NCBI GenBank assembly: GCA_900016675.1
Contig: LN483071.1
Coordinates: forward strand, 62,001 to 126,000
Origin: Arthrobacter saudimassiliensis
Lineage (GTDB): Bacteria; Actinomycetota; Actinomycetes; Actinomycetales; Micrococcaceae
DNA length: 64,000 nucleotides
Direction: 5' to 3'
The position numbers and the translations under genes are program-made. The notes under the pieces are model-generated. The model saw only the letters and a program-made list of their open reading frames with translations. It searched no databases and was not told where the DNA came from. Numbering within the stretch: the first letter of the stretch is position 1; every line of letters begins with the position of its first letter. This document shows, one piece after another, positions 1-8,008 of this stretch.

Positions 1-970
1 TGGCCTCGAGCATCTGCAGGAACTGCACCTCGGAAAGCACCATGATGTCCCGGCCCTGCTCCATCAGGTCCAGCGCCCGCCGTGCCTTGCCGGTGAGGCG
101 GCCGCTGCGCAGTTCGGCGGCGTCGAACCCGTCCCCCACCACGAGCACCCCGGTGCTGCGGGTGACCGAACTGGCCGGCCGGGCGCCCACGCCCGCCGCC
201 AGGTCCTTGGCGGTCTGCCGGGGCATTGCCAGCTCTCCGGTGAAGACGATCGAGCGGCCGTACAGCGGGTGGCCCGGGTCGGCGTCGGGATTCGGCGCCG
301 TGTTCTCGCCCTCCTGCGGCCAGCGCGGCGCCGGCGGCACGGTGCCCCGGGCCAGGATGTCGCGGGTGGGACGGGACATCTCGTCGATGCCGGGGCGGTA
401 GGCCGGCATGTGCGAGGCCCGCAGGTTGGTGGCCGCGAAGTACTCGGCAAGGGAGGCGCAGCCGGCGCGGCGGACGACGTCGATCATGATCCCGGCGGAG
501 GCCCGGGCGTCTTCGGCGGCGTCGTGGTGGTTCACCAGCGGCACCCCGGCGGCTTCGGCCGCGAAGGGCAGCGAATGCGACGCCAGCGTGTAGGTCCGGC
601 GGGAGTGCTGCACCGTGCAGGTGTAGTCGTAGGCCGGCCCGGGCAGGTCGGAGACCTCCAGTGCCGAGCGGATGACGCCCAGGTCGAAGGCGGCGTTGTG
701 CGCGACCAGGATGTCCTCTCCGATGAACGCCCCGATTTCGGCGAACAGTTCGCCGAACCGGGGCGCGGAGGCCACCATTTCCGCTTCGATGCCGTGGATC
801 CGCACGTTGCGGAAGTCGAAGTGGTCGTGCCCGGCGGGCGGGCGCATCAGCCAGGCGGCCTCCTCGACCACCCTGCCGCCGCGGACCTTGGTCAGGCCGA
901 CGGCGCAGGGAGAGCCGCGGAACCCGTTGGCCGTTTCGAAGTCAATTGCGGTGAAGGCGAGGTCCTGCAC
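1..970 (-). CDS. DnaQ-like 3'-5' exonuclease with BRCT domain (C-terminus cut by window edge)
   Basis: Exonuclease of the DNA polymerase III epsilon (DEDD) family; 323 codons are visible and the C-terminus lies left of base 1. The N-terminus shows Exo I (AIDFETANG), Exo II (VAHNAAFDLGVI) and Exo III (NHHDAAEDARAS), so the acidic metal ligands are present. A BRCT-type domain follows in about the last 100 residues (SIVFTGELAMPR, then VLVVGDGFDA). The GTG start directly abuts the dedA stop (TGAGTG), so translation is probably coupled to dedA. The family trims DNA in repair or proofreading-like roles; the BRCT domain suggests a repair-complex partner, which is inference. It is the last visible gene of the clpS/murI/rph operon. 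Confidence 0.85.
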   Translation of the reverse strand, partial: MQDLAFTAIDFETANGFRGSPCAVGLTKVRGGRVVEEAAWLMRPPAGHDHFDFRNVRIHGIEAEMVASAPRFGELFAEIGAFIGEDILVAHNAAFDLGVIRSALEVSDLPGPAYDYTCTVQHSRRTYTLASHSLPFAAEAAGVPLVNHHDAAEDARASAGIMIDVVRRAGCASLAEYFAATNLRASHMPAYRPGIDEMSRPTRDILARGTVPPAPRWPQEGENTAPNPDADPGHPLYGRSIVFTGELAMPRQTAKDLAAGVGARPASSVTRSTGVLVVGDGFDAAELRSGRLTGKARRALDLMEQGRDIMVLSEVQFLQMLEA

Positions 971-1669
971 TCAGGCGTCGCCCCGCTCCGCGGCGCGGCG
1001 GCGGCGGTTGCTGCGGATCTTGGAGACCAGCCACCAGGCGGCGCCGATCAGCACGGCCACGATGACGATCTTCTGGAAGATGTCGGCGTACTGCTCCACC
1101 ACGTGCCAGTTTTCGCCGAGCAGGAATCCGGCGCAGATGAAGATGGCGTTCCAGATCAGCGAGCCGGCGGTGGTCAGCAGCAGGAACATGCCCACCGGCA
1201 TGCGCTCGATGCCGGCGGGGATGGAGATGAGGCTGCGGAAGATGGGGATCATCCGTCCGAAGAACACCGCTTTGTAGCCGTGGCGGGCGAACCAGGCCTC
1301 GACCTTGTCCACGTCCTCCAGGTCCACCAGCGGCATCTTGTCCACGATGGCCCGCATCCGGTCCCGTCCCAGCCAGGCACCGATCCCGTAGAGCGCCAGG
1401 GCGCCGACGACGGAGCCCACCGTGGTCCAGATCAGGGCCGCGATGATGGAGAAGTTGCCCTGGCTGGCGGCGAAGCCGGCCAGCGGCAGGATCACTTCGC
1501 TGGGCAGCGGCGGGAACAGGTTTTCCAGGGCGATGGCCAGCCCGGCTCCCGGAGCACCGATGGTCTCCATGAGCTCGACCGACCAGTCGGCAAAGCGTTC
1601 GATCAGGGATCCGTCGGTGGCGGCAGCCTCGGCGGCGGCGGGAATCAGGATAGTCATAGCGCTCCCCAT
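971..1669 (-). CDS. DedA family membrane protein (SNARE-associated/VTT domain)
   Basis: Integral membrane protein of 232 residues, a usual DedA length. The DedA/VTT core is visible: ENLFPPLPSEVILPLAG with the paired prolines and acidic residue, then GRMIPIFRSLISIPAGI with the conserved arginines, and several hydrophobic helices. DedA proteins act in the inner membrane and members have been linked to undecaprenyl-phosphate or phospholipid scrambling; the exact substrate here is not readable. An ATG at 1657, preceded by GGGGAG, is an equally good start and gives MTILIP. The gene begins a few bases after the rdgB stop and its own stop touches the exonuclease GTG, so it sits inside a tight operon. 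Confidence 0.88.
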   Translation of the reverse strand: MGSAMTILIPAAAEAAATDGSLIERFADWSVELMETIGAPGAGLAIALENLFPPLPSEVILPLAGFAASQGNFSIIAALIWTTVGSVVGALALYGIGAWLGRDRMRAIVDKMPLVDLEDVDKVEAWFARHGYKAVFFGRMIPIFRSLISIPAGIERMPVGMFLLLTTAGSLIWNAIFICAGFLLGENWHVVEQYADIFQKIVIVAVLIGAAWWLVSKIRSNRRRRAAERGDA

Positions 1670-1675
1670 TCTGCC

Positions 1676-2329
1676 TTACGGGGCTGCGGGGGGCGGAACC
1701 GGAGCCCCGGCGAGGGCCTGGACCAGGGTGGGCAGCAGCGCCCGGAAGGCCTGCCCGCGGTGGCTGATCGCGTTCTTCTCGGCAGGCGACAGCTCGGCGG
1801 TGCTGCGCTGGGACCCTTCCGGCGCGAGGATGGGATCGTAGCCGAAGCCGCCGGCGCCCCGCGGGGCCTGCAGCAGCGTGCCGCGCAGTTCGCCGCGCTC
1901 CACGTGCTCCCCCGCTCCGCCCGGCAGCGCCAGGGCGGCGGCGCACACGAAGGCCGCCGAGCGGTGCTCGGGGGCGATGTCGGCCAGCTGTGCCAGCAGC
2001 AGCTGCAGGTTGGCTTCGTCGTCGCCGTGCCGGCCCGCCCAGCGGGCGGAGAAGATGCCGGGGGCGCCGCCCAGCACGTCGACGGCGAGGCCCGAGTCGT
2101 CGGCGACCGCCGGCAGGCCGGTCGCGTCGGCCACGGCGCGGGCCTTGAGCAGGGCGTTCGCTTCGAAGGTGGTGCCGGTTTCGGGCACGTCGGGCGCACC
2201 GGCCGTTTCGGCGTCGATCACCTGGGTGTCGACGTCGAGCCCGGGCACCTGCCCGCGGAGGAGTTCCCGCAGTTCGCGCAGCTTGCCGGCGTTGCGGGTG
2301 GCCAGCACCAGGCGGGGCGCCGCGCTCAC
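1676..2329 (-). CDS. rdgB: XTP/dITP diphosphatase (non-canonical purine NTP pyrophosphatase)
   Basis: RdgB/HAM1 family enzyme of 217 residues that hydrolyses dITP, XTP and similar damaged purine nucleotides to monophosphates and keeps them out of DNA and RNA. Visible motifs are the N-terminal [18 protein letters not shown] (SHR/TRNxGK type), [13 protein letters not shown], the catalytic ADDSGL segment, [10 protein letters not shown], and GGFGYDPI followed by [17 protein letters not shown]. The GTG start at 2327-2329 overlaps the rph stop as GTGA, which both fixes the start and indicates coupling. The reading frame stays open far upstream inside rph, but that extension has no homology-like content. 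The rph-rdgB pair is conserved in actinobacteria. Confidence 0.95.
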   Translation of the reverse strand: MSAAPRLVLATRNAGKLRELRELLRGQVPGLDVDTQVIDAETAGAPDVPETGTTFEANALLKARAVADATGLPAVADDSGLAVDVLGGAPGIFSARWAGRHGDDEANLQLLLAQLADIAPEHRSAAFVCAAALALPGGAGEHVERGELRGTLLQAPRGAGGFGYDPILAPEGSQRSTAELSPAEKNAISHRGQAFRALLPTLVQALAGAPVPPPAAP

Positions 2330-3114
2330 GCCTGGCCCAGGGTGCGGCGCTGGATGTCGGCCAGCTCGGCGGTGCCGATCAGGGCCAGGTCGAGCAGCGC
2401 GTCCAGTTCCGCCCGGTCGAAGGGCGCCCCTTCCGCGGTGCCCTGCACCTCGACGAACTTGCCGGAACCGGTCACCACGACGTTCATGTCCGTCTCCGCC
2501 CGCACGTCCTCGACGTAGGGCAGGTCCAGCATGGGCACGCCGTCGATGATGCCGACGCTGACCGCCGCCACCGAGTCCAGCAGCGGTTCGGCCTTGGCGT
2601 TGATCAGCTTGTTGGCCTTGGCCCAGGCCACCGCGTCCGCCAGGGCCACGTAGGCGCCGGTGATCGCGGCGGTGCGGGTGCCGCCGTCGGCCTGCAGGAC
2701 GTCGCAGTCCAGCACGATGGTGTTCTCGCCGAGGGCCTTGGTGTCGATGATCGAGCGCAGGGACCGGCCGATCAGCCGGGAAATCTCGTGGGTGCGCCCG
2801 CCCAGCTTCCCCTTGACCGACTCGCGGTCGTTGCGGGTGTTCGTGGCCCGCGGCAGCATGGCGTACTCGGCGGTGACCCAGCCCTTGCCCTCGCCCTTGA
2901 GCCACCGCGGCACACCTGCGGTCAGCGACGCGGTGCACAGCACCCGGGTGCCGCCGAATTCGATCAGCGCGGATCCTTCAGCCTGGCTCGACCAGCCGCG
3001 GGTGATGCTGATGTCGCGCAGCTGGTCGGGGGTGCGCCCGTCGGCGCGGCGGACGGCGCCGTCCGCCTGGACGGAGCTGGAGGGCTGGGAGGAACCGGCG
3101 GAAGCTGAAGTCAT
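2326..3114 (-). CDS. rph: Ribonuclease PH
   Basis: Phosphorolytic 3'-5' exoribonuclease that trims tRNA precursors; 262 residues, slightly longer than usual because of a Ser/Ala-rich N-terminal stretch of about 20. Family motifs are visible: [66 protein letters not shown] and [21 protein letters not shown]. The start ATG is preceded by TAGACT six bases upstream, the leaderless arrangement repeated across this window, so the gene may have its own promoter inside the operon. The stop overlaps the rdgB GTG. Confidence 0.96.
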   Translation of the reverse strand: MTSASAGSSQPSSSVQADGAVRRADGRTPDQLRDISITRGWSSQAEGSALIEFGGTRVLCTASLTAGVPRWLKGEGKGWVTAEYAMLPRATNTRNDRESVKGKLGGRTHEISRLIGRSLRSIIDTKALGENTIVLDCDVLQADGGTRTAAITGAYVALADAVAWAKANKLINAKAEPLLDSVAAVSVGIIDGVPMLDLPYVEDVRAETDMNVVVTGSGKFVEVQGTAEGAPFDRAELDALLDLALIGTAELADIQRRTLGQA

Positions 3115-3120
3115 GGGGCC

Positions 3121-3126
3121 AGTCTA
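3121..3126 (-). promoter_or_regulatory. -10 box of leaderless rph promoter, overlapping the upstream stop codon
   Basis: Reading the minus strand, TAGACT is followed by six bases and then the rph ATG. The first three bases of this box are the TAG stop codon of the preceding metallo-hydrolase gene. The spacing matches the other leaderless starts listed here. No clear -35 is visible. Confidence 0.6.
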
Positions 3127-3984
3127 TCGGCCCGCCGCCGGCGCGGCCGGGCCGGGGGCCGCCGCCAGGGGCGCCGTGAAGGCGCTGCCGACCTCATAGG
3201 AGACCCCGGCGACGGCGACCGCGAGGTCCCCGGCGTACGCCCGTCGGGCCTCCTGCACGCTGAGGTTGGCGTCGTTCCAGACCGGCAGGTGGGTCAGCAG
3301 CAGCCGGCGCGCTCCGGCTTGGGAGGCCGCCTCGCCGGCGCGCAGGCCGGTCAGGTGCACGCCCTCGATCGCGTCGTCGCGGCCTTCGTGGAAGGCCGCC
3401 TCGCAGAGGAAGACGTCGGCGTCGCGGGCCGAGTCGATCAGTCCCTGGCAGGAGTCGGTGTCGCCGGAGTAGGCCAGCGTGCGCAGCGTGGCGCTGCCGT
3501 CGGCCGCCACGCCCCGGGCCTCAACGCGCAGCGCGTAGGCTTCGTCGGCCGGGTGGCGGGCCGGATAGGGAGTGACCGTGAACGGTCCGATGGTCACCGG
3601 CCGGCCGGCGGTCCAGGCGTTGAACTCGAAGTCCTCATGCATGCCCGGATCCAGCTCCAGCCCATAGGCGGTCGCCATCCGGTCGGCGGTGTCCGCCGGC
3701 CCCCAGACCGTGATCCGGTCCCGGTTCCAGCCGGCAGGGTCCCAGTGGACGGCCACGTGCAGGCCGCACAGGTCCATGCAGTGGTCCGGGTGCAGGTGGC
3801 TGAGCAGCACGGCGTCAATGTCGCGCAGGTCCATGTAGCGCTGCAGGGCGCCCAGAGACCCGTTGCCCAGGTCCAGCAGGATCCGCCAGTCCCGCTCGCC
3901 GTCGTTCGCGGTCACCAGGTAGCAGGAGGCCGGTGAGGTGGGGCCGGGGAAGGAGCCGCTGCAGCCCACGATGGTCAGCTTCAT
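3124..3984 (-). CDS. MBL-fold metallo-hydrolase (Rv1339-like phosphodiesterase candidate)
   Basis: Metallo-beta-lactamase fold hydrolase of 286 residues. It begins [14 protein letters not shown] and carries the two-metal motif in [13 protein letters not shown] (HxHxDH), then YSGDTDSC and FLCEAAFH and a late LLLTHLPVW histidine. Proteins of this subfamily in the murI-X-rph position are conserved in actinobacteria; the M. tuberculosis protein in that position (Rv1339) has been reported as an atypical cAMP phosphodiesterase. Assigning that activity here is inference from position and fold; RNase Z-like hydrolysis is an alternative. ATG overlaps the murI stop as ATGA, and the stop forms part of the rph -10 box. 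Confidence 0.85.
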   Translation of the reverse strand: MKLTIVGCSGSFPGPTSPASCYLVTANDGERDWRILLDLGNGSLGALQRYMDLRDIDAVLLSHLHPDHCMDLCGLHVAVHWDPAGWNRDRITVWGPADTADRMATAYGLELDPGMHEDFEFNAWTAGRPVTIGPFTVTPYPARHPADEAYALRVEARGVAADGSATLRTLAYSGDTDSCQGLIDSARDADVFLCEAAFHEGRDDAIEGVHLTGLRAGEAASQAGARRLLLTHLPVWNDANLSVQEARRAYAGDLAVAVAGVSYEVGSAFTAPLAAAPGPAAPAAGR

Positions 3985-4928
3985 GCGGCGCCGTTTCCCG
4001 ATGCCGCCCGCAGCCGGGTCTCGGCGCGGGCCGCCGCGGCCAGCTCGGGGGTGATCCGGGCCATGCTGCCGGTGGGATAGTGCGCGGACACGCTCTCCAC
4101 CTGCTCGACGGCGGTCACCTCGGGGCCGAGGAACCGGCGGGCGAGGCGCTCGAAGGAGGCGGCGTCGCCGGTGGCCAGGAAGTGGTGCTCGGGCACGGCG
4201 TCGGCGTCGCGCTGCAGCCCATGGGAGACCAGGGCCCGGTAGACGTCCTTCGCGGTCTCCTCGGCGCTGGAGACCAGGGTGACCTCCTCGCCCATGACGT
4301 AGGAGATGACGCCGGTGAGCAGCGGGTAATGCGTGCAGCCCAGGACCAGCGTGTCCACCTGCCGTTCCTTCAGCGGTGCGAGGTACTCCTCCGCGGTGGC
4401 GAGCAGCTCGGCGCCGGAGGTGATGCCGGCCTCCACGTAGTCAACGAAGGCGGGGCAGGCCACCGAGGACACCTCCAGGTGCGGGGCGGCGGCGAAGGTG
4501 TCGTCATAGGCCCGGGAGCCGATCGTCGCCGCCGTGCCGATCACGCCGATCCGTCCGGTGCGGGTGGCGGCCACGGCGCGCCGGACCGCAGGCTGGATGA
4601 CCTCGATCACCGGAATCCCCCAGCGCCGTGTATAGCGTTCACGCGCGTCGCGGAGCACCGCCGCCGACGCCGAGTTGCAGGCAATGACCAGGGCCTTGAC
4701 GCCGGAATCCACCAGCTCGTCCATGACCCCGAGCGCGTTGGCCCGCACCTGCGCGATGGGCAGCGGCCCGTAGGGACCGTTGGCGGTGTCGCCCACGTAC
4801 AGGATGGATTCCTTGGGCAGCTGGTCGATGACCGACCGCGCCACGGTGAGCCCGCCGACACCGGAATCGAAGATACCGATCGGGGCGTCCGGGGTCTGCT
4901 GCAGGGAAAAGGCGGGGTTCGAGCTCAT
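3981..4928 (-). CDS. murI: Glutamate racemase
   Basis: Converts L- to D-glutamate for peptidoglycan stem peptides. Both catalytic cysteine motifs are present: the first in [14 protein letters not shown], the second in [10 protein letters not shown]; the N-terminal [16 protein letters not shown] is the family signature. I place the start at the ATG at 4926-4928 (MSSNPAF, 315 residues). The frame is open 21 codons further upstream, but that stretch is not family-like, and a TATTGT box (4938-4943) lies nine bases before this ATG, compatible with a very short leader. It lies 104 bases downstream of the DUF2017 gene and its stop overlaps the MBL gene. Confidence 0.96.
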   Translation of the reverse strand: MSSNPAFSLQQTPDAPIGIFDSGVGGLTVARSVIDQLPKESILYVGDTANGPYGPLPIAQVRANALGVMDELVDSGVKALVIACNSASAAVLRDARERYTRRWGIPVIEVIQPAVRRAVAATRTGRIGVIGTAATIGSRAYDDTFAAAPHLEVSSVACPAFVDYVEAGITSGAELLATAEEYLAPLKERQVDTLVLGCTHYPLLTGVISYVMGEEVTLVSSAEETAKDVYRALVSHGLQRDADAVPEHHFLATGDAASFERLARRFLGPEVTAVEQVESVSAHYPTGSMARITPELAAAARAETRLRAASGNGAA

Positions 4929-5032
4929 GATGTATCGACAATAGTCTTCGCGGTCCATCCGGCCCACCCGGGGGTCCGTGCCGTTGGTCACAAAACACGC
5001 GGATCGGGAACCGCCTGCGCCCGGGTTTCCGC

Positions 5033-5596
5033 CTAGCGCCGGGGCAGCTGCCCGAGCATGGCTGTCATGAGCGTCTCCTGCAGCCAGGTCACGAAGTTGT
5101 AGACCAGCGCCAGGTAGTCCTCGACGTTTTCGGCCTTGCCCGGATCGGTGATCCCGTGCAGGCGTTCGGCGTCCTCGTCGGTGCGCAGCCCGAGCCGTTC
5201 GCCCAGCACCAGCCGGACGTCGTTCAAGGCGCGGGCGAACCAGCGGGCCTGCTCGTCGTCCAGCACGACGGGCGAGGATTCCAGCAGCAGGGCGGCACCG
5301 CGCAGCGCTCCGGCCTTGCTTTCCCGCAGCGAGCGCTCGGTGAGCCGGCGGAACTCCAGGGCCTCGCCGTCGTCGCCGCGCACCGCGTCGGGCAGCAGCC
5401 GCAGCAGGGCGGGATCCTCCGGTACCCGGGCCGTGGAGTCCATGCCCACCAGGGCCGCCAGCGGGTCTTCGTCCCGGGGCGCGGCGGCCTCGAGCATGCC
5501 GAGCACGTCGGCGAAGAGGCTGCGCAGCAGGTCCCGCTCCCCCGGCTCGAGCGAGGCCGCGATGCCCCGGCGGGTCAGTTTGAAACCTGTTGCCAT
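5033..5596 (-). CDS. DUF2017 family protein
   Basis: Protein of 187 residues of the actinobacterial DUF2017 family, function unknown. It starts [20 protein letters not shown], a typical opening, and is mostly helical and acidic, ending in an amphipathic segment [19 protein letters not shown]. No membrane segment or catalytic motif is visible. The frame stays open upstream for 58 codons, but that part is arginine/proline-rich shadow sequence covering the clpS end, so I use the ATG at 5594-5596. It follows clpS by 49 bases; the clpS-DUF2017 pairing is conserved in actinobacteria and suggests a link to Clp proteolysis, which is inference. Confidence 0.85.
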   Translation of the reverse strand: MATGFKLTRRGIAASLEPGERDLLRSLFADVLGMLEAAAPRDEDPLAALVGMDSTARVPEDPALLRLLPDAVRGDDGEALEFRRLTERSLRESKAGALRGAALLLESSPVVLDDEQARWFARALNDVRLVLGERLGLRTDEDAERLHGITDPGKAENVEDYLALVYNFVTWLQETLMTAMLGQLPRR

Positions 5597-5645
5597 GGTG
5601 TCCGTCCGTACGTCGTGGTTGGGGTCTTCGGGAGCCGGAGCCGGC

Positions 5646-5954
5646 TCAGGACTCGTCGGCGCGGCGGAACGTTGCCCAGAGCCCGTACGTGTGCAGGGCC
5701 TGCACATGCCGCTCGGCTTCCTCCCGGCTGCCGGAGGCCACCACGGACCGGCCCTGCTCATGGACCTCAAGCATCAGCCGGTGCGCCTTCGCGGCCGAAT
5801 AGCCGAAGTGGCTCTGGAAGACGTAGCTGACGTAGCTCATCAGGTTCACCGGGTCGTTCCAGACGATCACCACCCAGGGGACGTCGGAGACCGTCAGGTC
5901 CTGCTGCTCCGTCTGTCCGCCGGTGCGGGTGCCGGGCTCGGTGGCAATGCTCAT
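5646..5954 (-). CDS. clpS: ATP-dependent Clp protease adaptor ClpS
   Basis: Adaptor of 102 residues that delivers N-degron substrates to the ClpC/ClpP machine. The core shows WVVIVWNDPVNLMSYVSYVF, then the helix HFGYSAAKAHRLMLEVHEQG, and SREEAERHVQALHTYGL, all standard ClpS features including the N-end residue pocket. The start ATG at 5952-5954 (MSIATEP) is supported by TACAAT six bases upstream; an upstream in-frame ATG (5981) would put that box inside the coding region. It is divergent from pncB and opens the DUF2017-murI-rph operon. Confidence 0.95.
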   Translation of the reverse strand: MSIATEPGTRTGGQTEQQDLTVSDVPWVVIVWNDPVNLMSYVSYVFQSHFGYSAAKAHRLMLEVHEQGRSVVASGSREEAERHVQALHTYGLWATFRRADES

Positions 5955-5960
5955 CGTTCC

Positions 5961-5966
5961 ATTGTA
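5961..5966 (-). promoter_or_regulatory. -10 box of leaderless clpS promoter
   Basis: Minus-strand TACAAT, then six bases (GGAACG), then the clpS ATG. There is no room for a Shine-Dalgarno site, so the transcript probably starts at or next to the start codon. Confidence 0.65.
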
Positions 5967-6009
5967 GGGAGCCGCCGTCACAGCAGGAGCGGCATCCGGC
6001 CCCGGGGGC

Positions 6010-6015
6010 TAGAGT
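6010..6015 (+). promoter_or_regulatory. -10 box of leaderless pncB promoter
   Basis: TAGAGT followed by seven bases (CGTATCC) and then the pncB GTG. It lies about 45 bases from the divergent clpS -10 box, so the two promoters share one short regulatory region. No -35 consensus is visible. Confidence 0.6.
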
Positions 6016-6022
6016 CGTATCC

Positions 6023-7345
6023 GTGAACAGCCTCAGCACCTGGCAGCCGCCCAATTCGGCCCTGTACACCGACCACTACGAGCTGACCATGCTCCAGGCC
6101 GCCCTGCACGCGGGCACCGCGGAGCGCCGCTCGGTCTTCGAAGTCTTCGCCCGGCGGCTGCCGGACGGGCGCCGCTACGGCGTGGTGGCCGGCACCGGCC
6201 GCCTGCTGGAGCTGCTCTCGACCTTCCGCTTCTCGGACCGTCAGCTCGCGTTCCTCGAGAACAGCCGCGTGGTGGATGCGGGCACACTGAACTGGCTGGC
6301 CGACTTCCGCTTCAGCGGCAACATCTTCGGCTACGCGGAGGGCGAGGCCTACTTCCCGCATTCGCCGATCCTCATCGTGGAGTCCAGCTTCGCGGAGGCC
6401 TGCATCCTCGAGACCATGCTGCTGTCGGTCCTCAACCATGACAGCGCCGTCGCCTCCGCCGCCTCCCGGATGACTCTCGCCGCGCAGGGCCGGCCCTGCA
6501 TCGAAATGGGTTCGCGCCGCACGCATGAGGAGGCCGCGGTCGCCGCGGCCCGGGCCGCCGTCATCGCCGGCTTCAACAGCACCTCCAACCTGGAGGCCGG
6601 GCTGCGCTACGACCTGCGTACGGTGGGCACCGCCGCCCACTCCTTCACCCTGCTGCACGACTCCGAAAAGCAGGCCTTCGAGGCGCAGACCGCCGCGCTC
6701 GGCCTGGGCACCTCCCTGCTGGTGGACACCTACGACGTCGAGCAGGGCGTCCGCACCGCCGTCGAGGTGGCCGGGGCCGAGCTCGGGGGCGTCCGGCTGG
6801 ACTCCGGCGACCTGGTCGAGCTGGCCCGCTCGGTCCGGACGCTGCTGGATGACCTGGGCAACCCGGGCACCCGCATCATGGTCACCTCCGACCTGGACGA
6901 GTATGCGATCGCCGCGCTGGCCTCCGCCCCGGTGGACGCCTACGGCGTCGGGACCTCGCTCGTCACCGGTTCCGGCGCGCCCACCGCCGGGCTGGTGTAC
7001 AAGCTGGTCAGCCGCGAAGGCGCCGACGGATTCGTGGACGTGGCCAAGGCCTCCAAGGGCAAGGCCTCCCTCGGCGGACGCAAGTACGCCCTGCGCCGCC
7101 TGGACGAGGCCGGGACCGCCACAACGGAGGTGATCGGCGTCGGCCACGCCCCGCGTTCCGACAGCAACGACCGTCCCCTGCTGCACCAGTTCGTCGCCGA
7201 CGGCGAGGTGCTGCCGGGCTGGACCGGCCCCAAGGCCGTCACCCGGGCCGGCGAGCGGCATGCCGCCTCGCTGGCCGAACTGCCCCCTGCTGCGTCCCGA
7301 CTGCAGCGCGGGGAACCCGTCATTCCCACCGAGTACGAGGAGTAG
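6023..7345 (+). CDS. pncB: Nicotinate phosphoribosyltransferase
   Basis: Makes nicotinate mononucleotide from nicotinate and PRPP in the Preiss-Handler NAD salvage route. It is 440 residues, normal for the family. Seen: YTDHYELTMLQAALHAG at the N-terminus, the EMGSRRTHEEAAV segment, FNSTSNLEAG, GVRLDSGDLVELA, and VYKLV with KASKGKASLGGRK toward the end. The GTG start is set by the leaderless -10 box seven bases upstream. The pncA gene follows after three bases, so nicotinamide deamidation and nicotinate capture are co-expressed. Confidence 0.95.
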   Translation: MNSLSTWQPPNSALYTDHYELTMLQAALHAGTAERRSVFEVFARRLPDGRRYGVVAGTGRLLELLSTFRFSDRQLAFLENSRVVDAGTLNWLADFRFSGNIFGYAEGEAYFPHSPILIVESSFAEACILETMLLSVLNHDSAVASAASRMTLAAQGRPCIEMGSRRTHEEAAVAAARAAVIAGFNSTSNLEAGLRYDLRTVGTAAHSFTLLHDSEKQAFEAQTAALGLGTSLLVDTYDVEQGVRTAVEVAGAELGGVRLDSGDLVELARSVRTLLDDLGNPGTRIMVTSDLDEYAIAALASAPVDAYGVGTSLVTGSGAPTAGLVYKLVSREGADGFVDVAKASKGKASLGGRKYALRRLDEAGTATTEVIGVGHAPRSDSNDRPLLHQFVADGEVLPGWTGPKAVTRAGERHAASLAELPPAASRLQRGEPVIPTEYEE

Positions 7346-7348
7346 CCG

Positions 7349-7963
7349 ATGGCGCGTGCACTGATCGTGGTAGACGTCCAGAACGATTTCTGCGAGGGCG
7401 GTTCGCTGGCGGTGGCCGGCGGCGCCGACACCGCGGGCGAGATCACGGACTACCTGGAGACCAATGCCGACCGGTACGACCTGGTGGCCGCCACCCAGGA
7501 CTGGCACATCGATCCGGGCAGCCATTTCTCCGAGAATCCCGATTTCGTGGACAGCTGGCCGGTGCACTGCGTGGCCGGTTCCTCCGGTGCCGCGCTGCAC
7601 CCGGACCTGGATCCGGAACTGATCGACGCGTTCTTCCGCAAGGGGCAGTACGAGGCGGCCTATTCGGGCTTCGAGGCGCTGCTGGTGCCCGACGACGAGG
7701 TGCCCACCGGAGACCCGGACGCCGTGCAGGAGCCGGACGAAGCGGTGAGCCTGGACGACTGGCTGCGCGAGAACGACGTCGACGAGGTCGTCATCGTGGG
7801 CCTCGCGGCCGACTACTGCGTGCGTGCCACCGCGCTCGACGCCGTCGCGGCCGGCTACACGACCACCGTGATCAAGGACCTGACCCGCGGCATCAGCCGC
7901 GAGGGCGTCCTGGCGGCCTTCGCCGAAATGGAGGACGCCGGCGTCGAGCTGGCCGACCTGTAA
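7349..7963 (+). CDS. pncA: Nicotinamidase / isochorismatase-family amidohydrolase
   Basis: Hydrolyses nicotinamide to nicotinate for PncB. The 204-residue protein has the isochorismatase-fold catalytic triad: Asp in IVVDVQNDFCEGG, Lys in FFRKGQYEAAYSGF, and Cys in GLAADYCVRATA. The metal-binding region is visible as TQDWHIDPGSHF followed by a histidine in SWPVHCVAGS. An acidic loop rich in Asp/Glu/Pro (about residues 112-132, after LLVPDDEVPTG) is longer than in compact homologs. It starts three bases after pncB, with the GAGGAG at the end of pncB serving as its ribosome site. If expressed as predicted, pyrazinamide would also be a substrate (family knowledge). Confidence 0.93.
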   Translation: MARALIVVDVQNDFCEGGSLAVAGGADTAGEITDYLETNADRYDLVAATQDWHIDPGSHFSENPDFVDSWPVHCVAGSSGAALHPDLDPELIDAFFRKGQYEAAYSGFEALLVPDDEVPTGDPDAVQEPDEAVSLDDWLRENDVDEVVIVGLAADYCVRATALDAVAAGYTTTVIKDLTRGISREGVLAAFAEMEDAGVELADL

Positions 7964-8008
7964 CCGGACCGGCCGCCGCCGCAGCCCGCAGGGCTGGTTC
8001 AGCGGACG

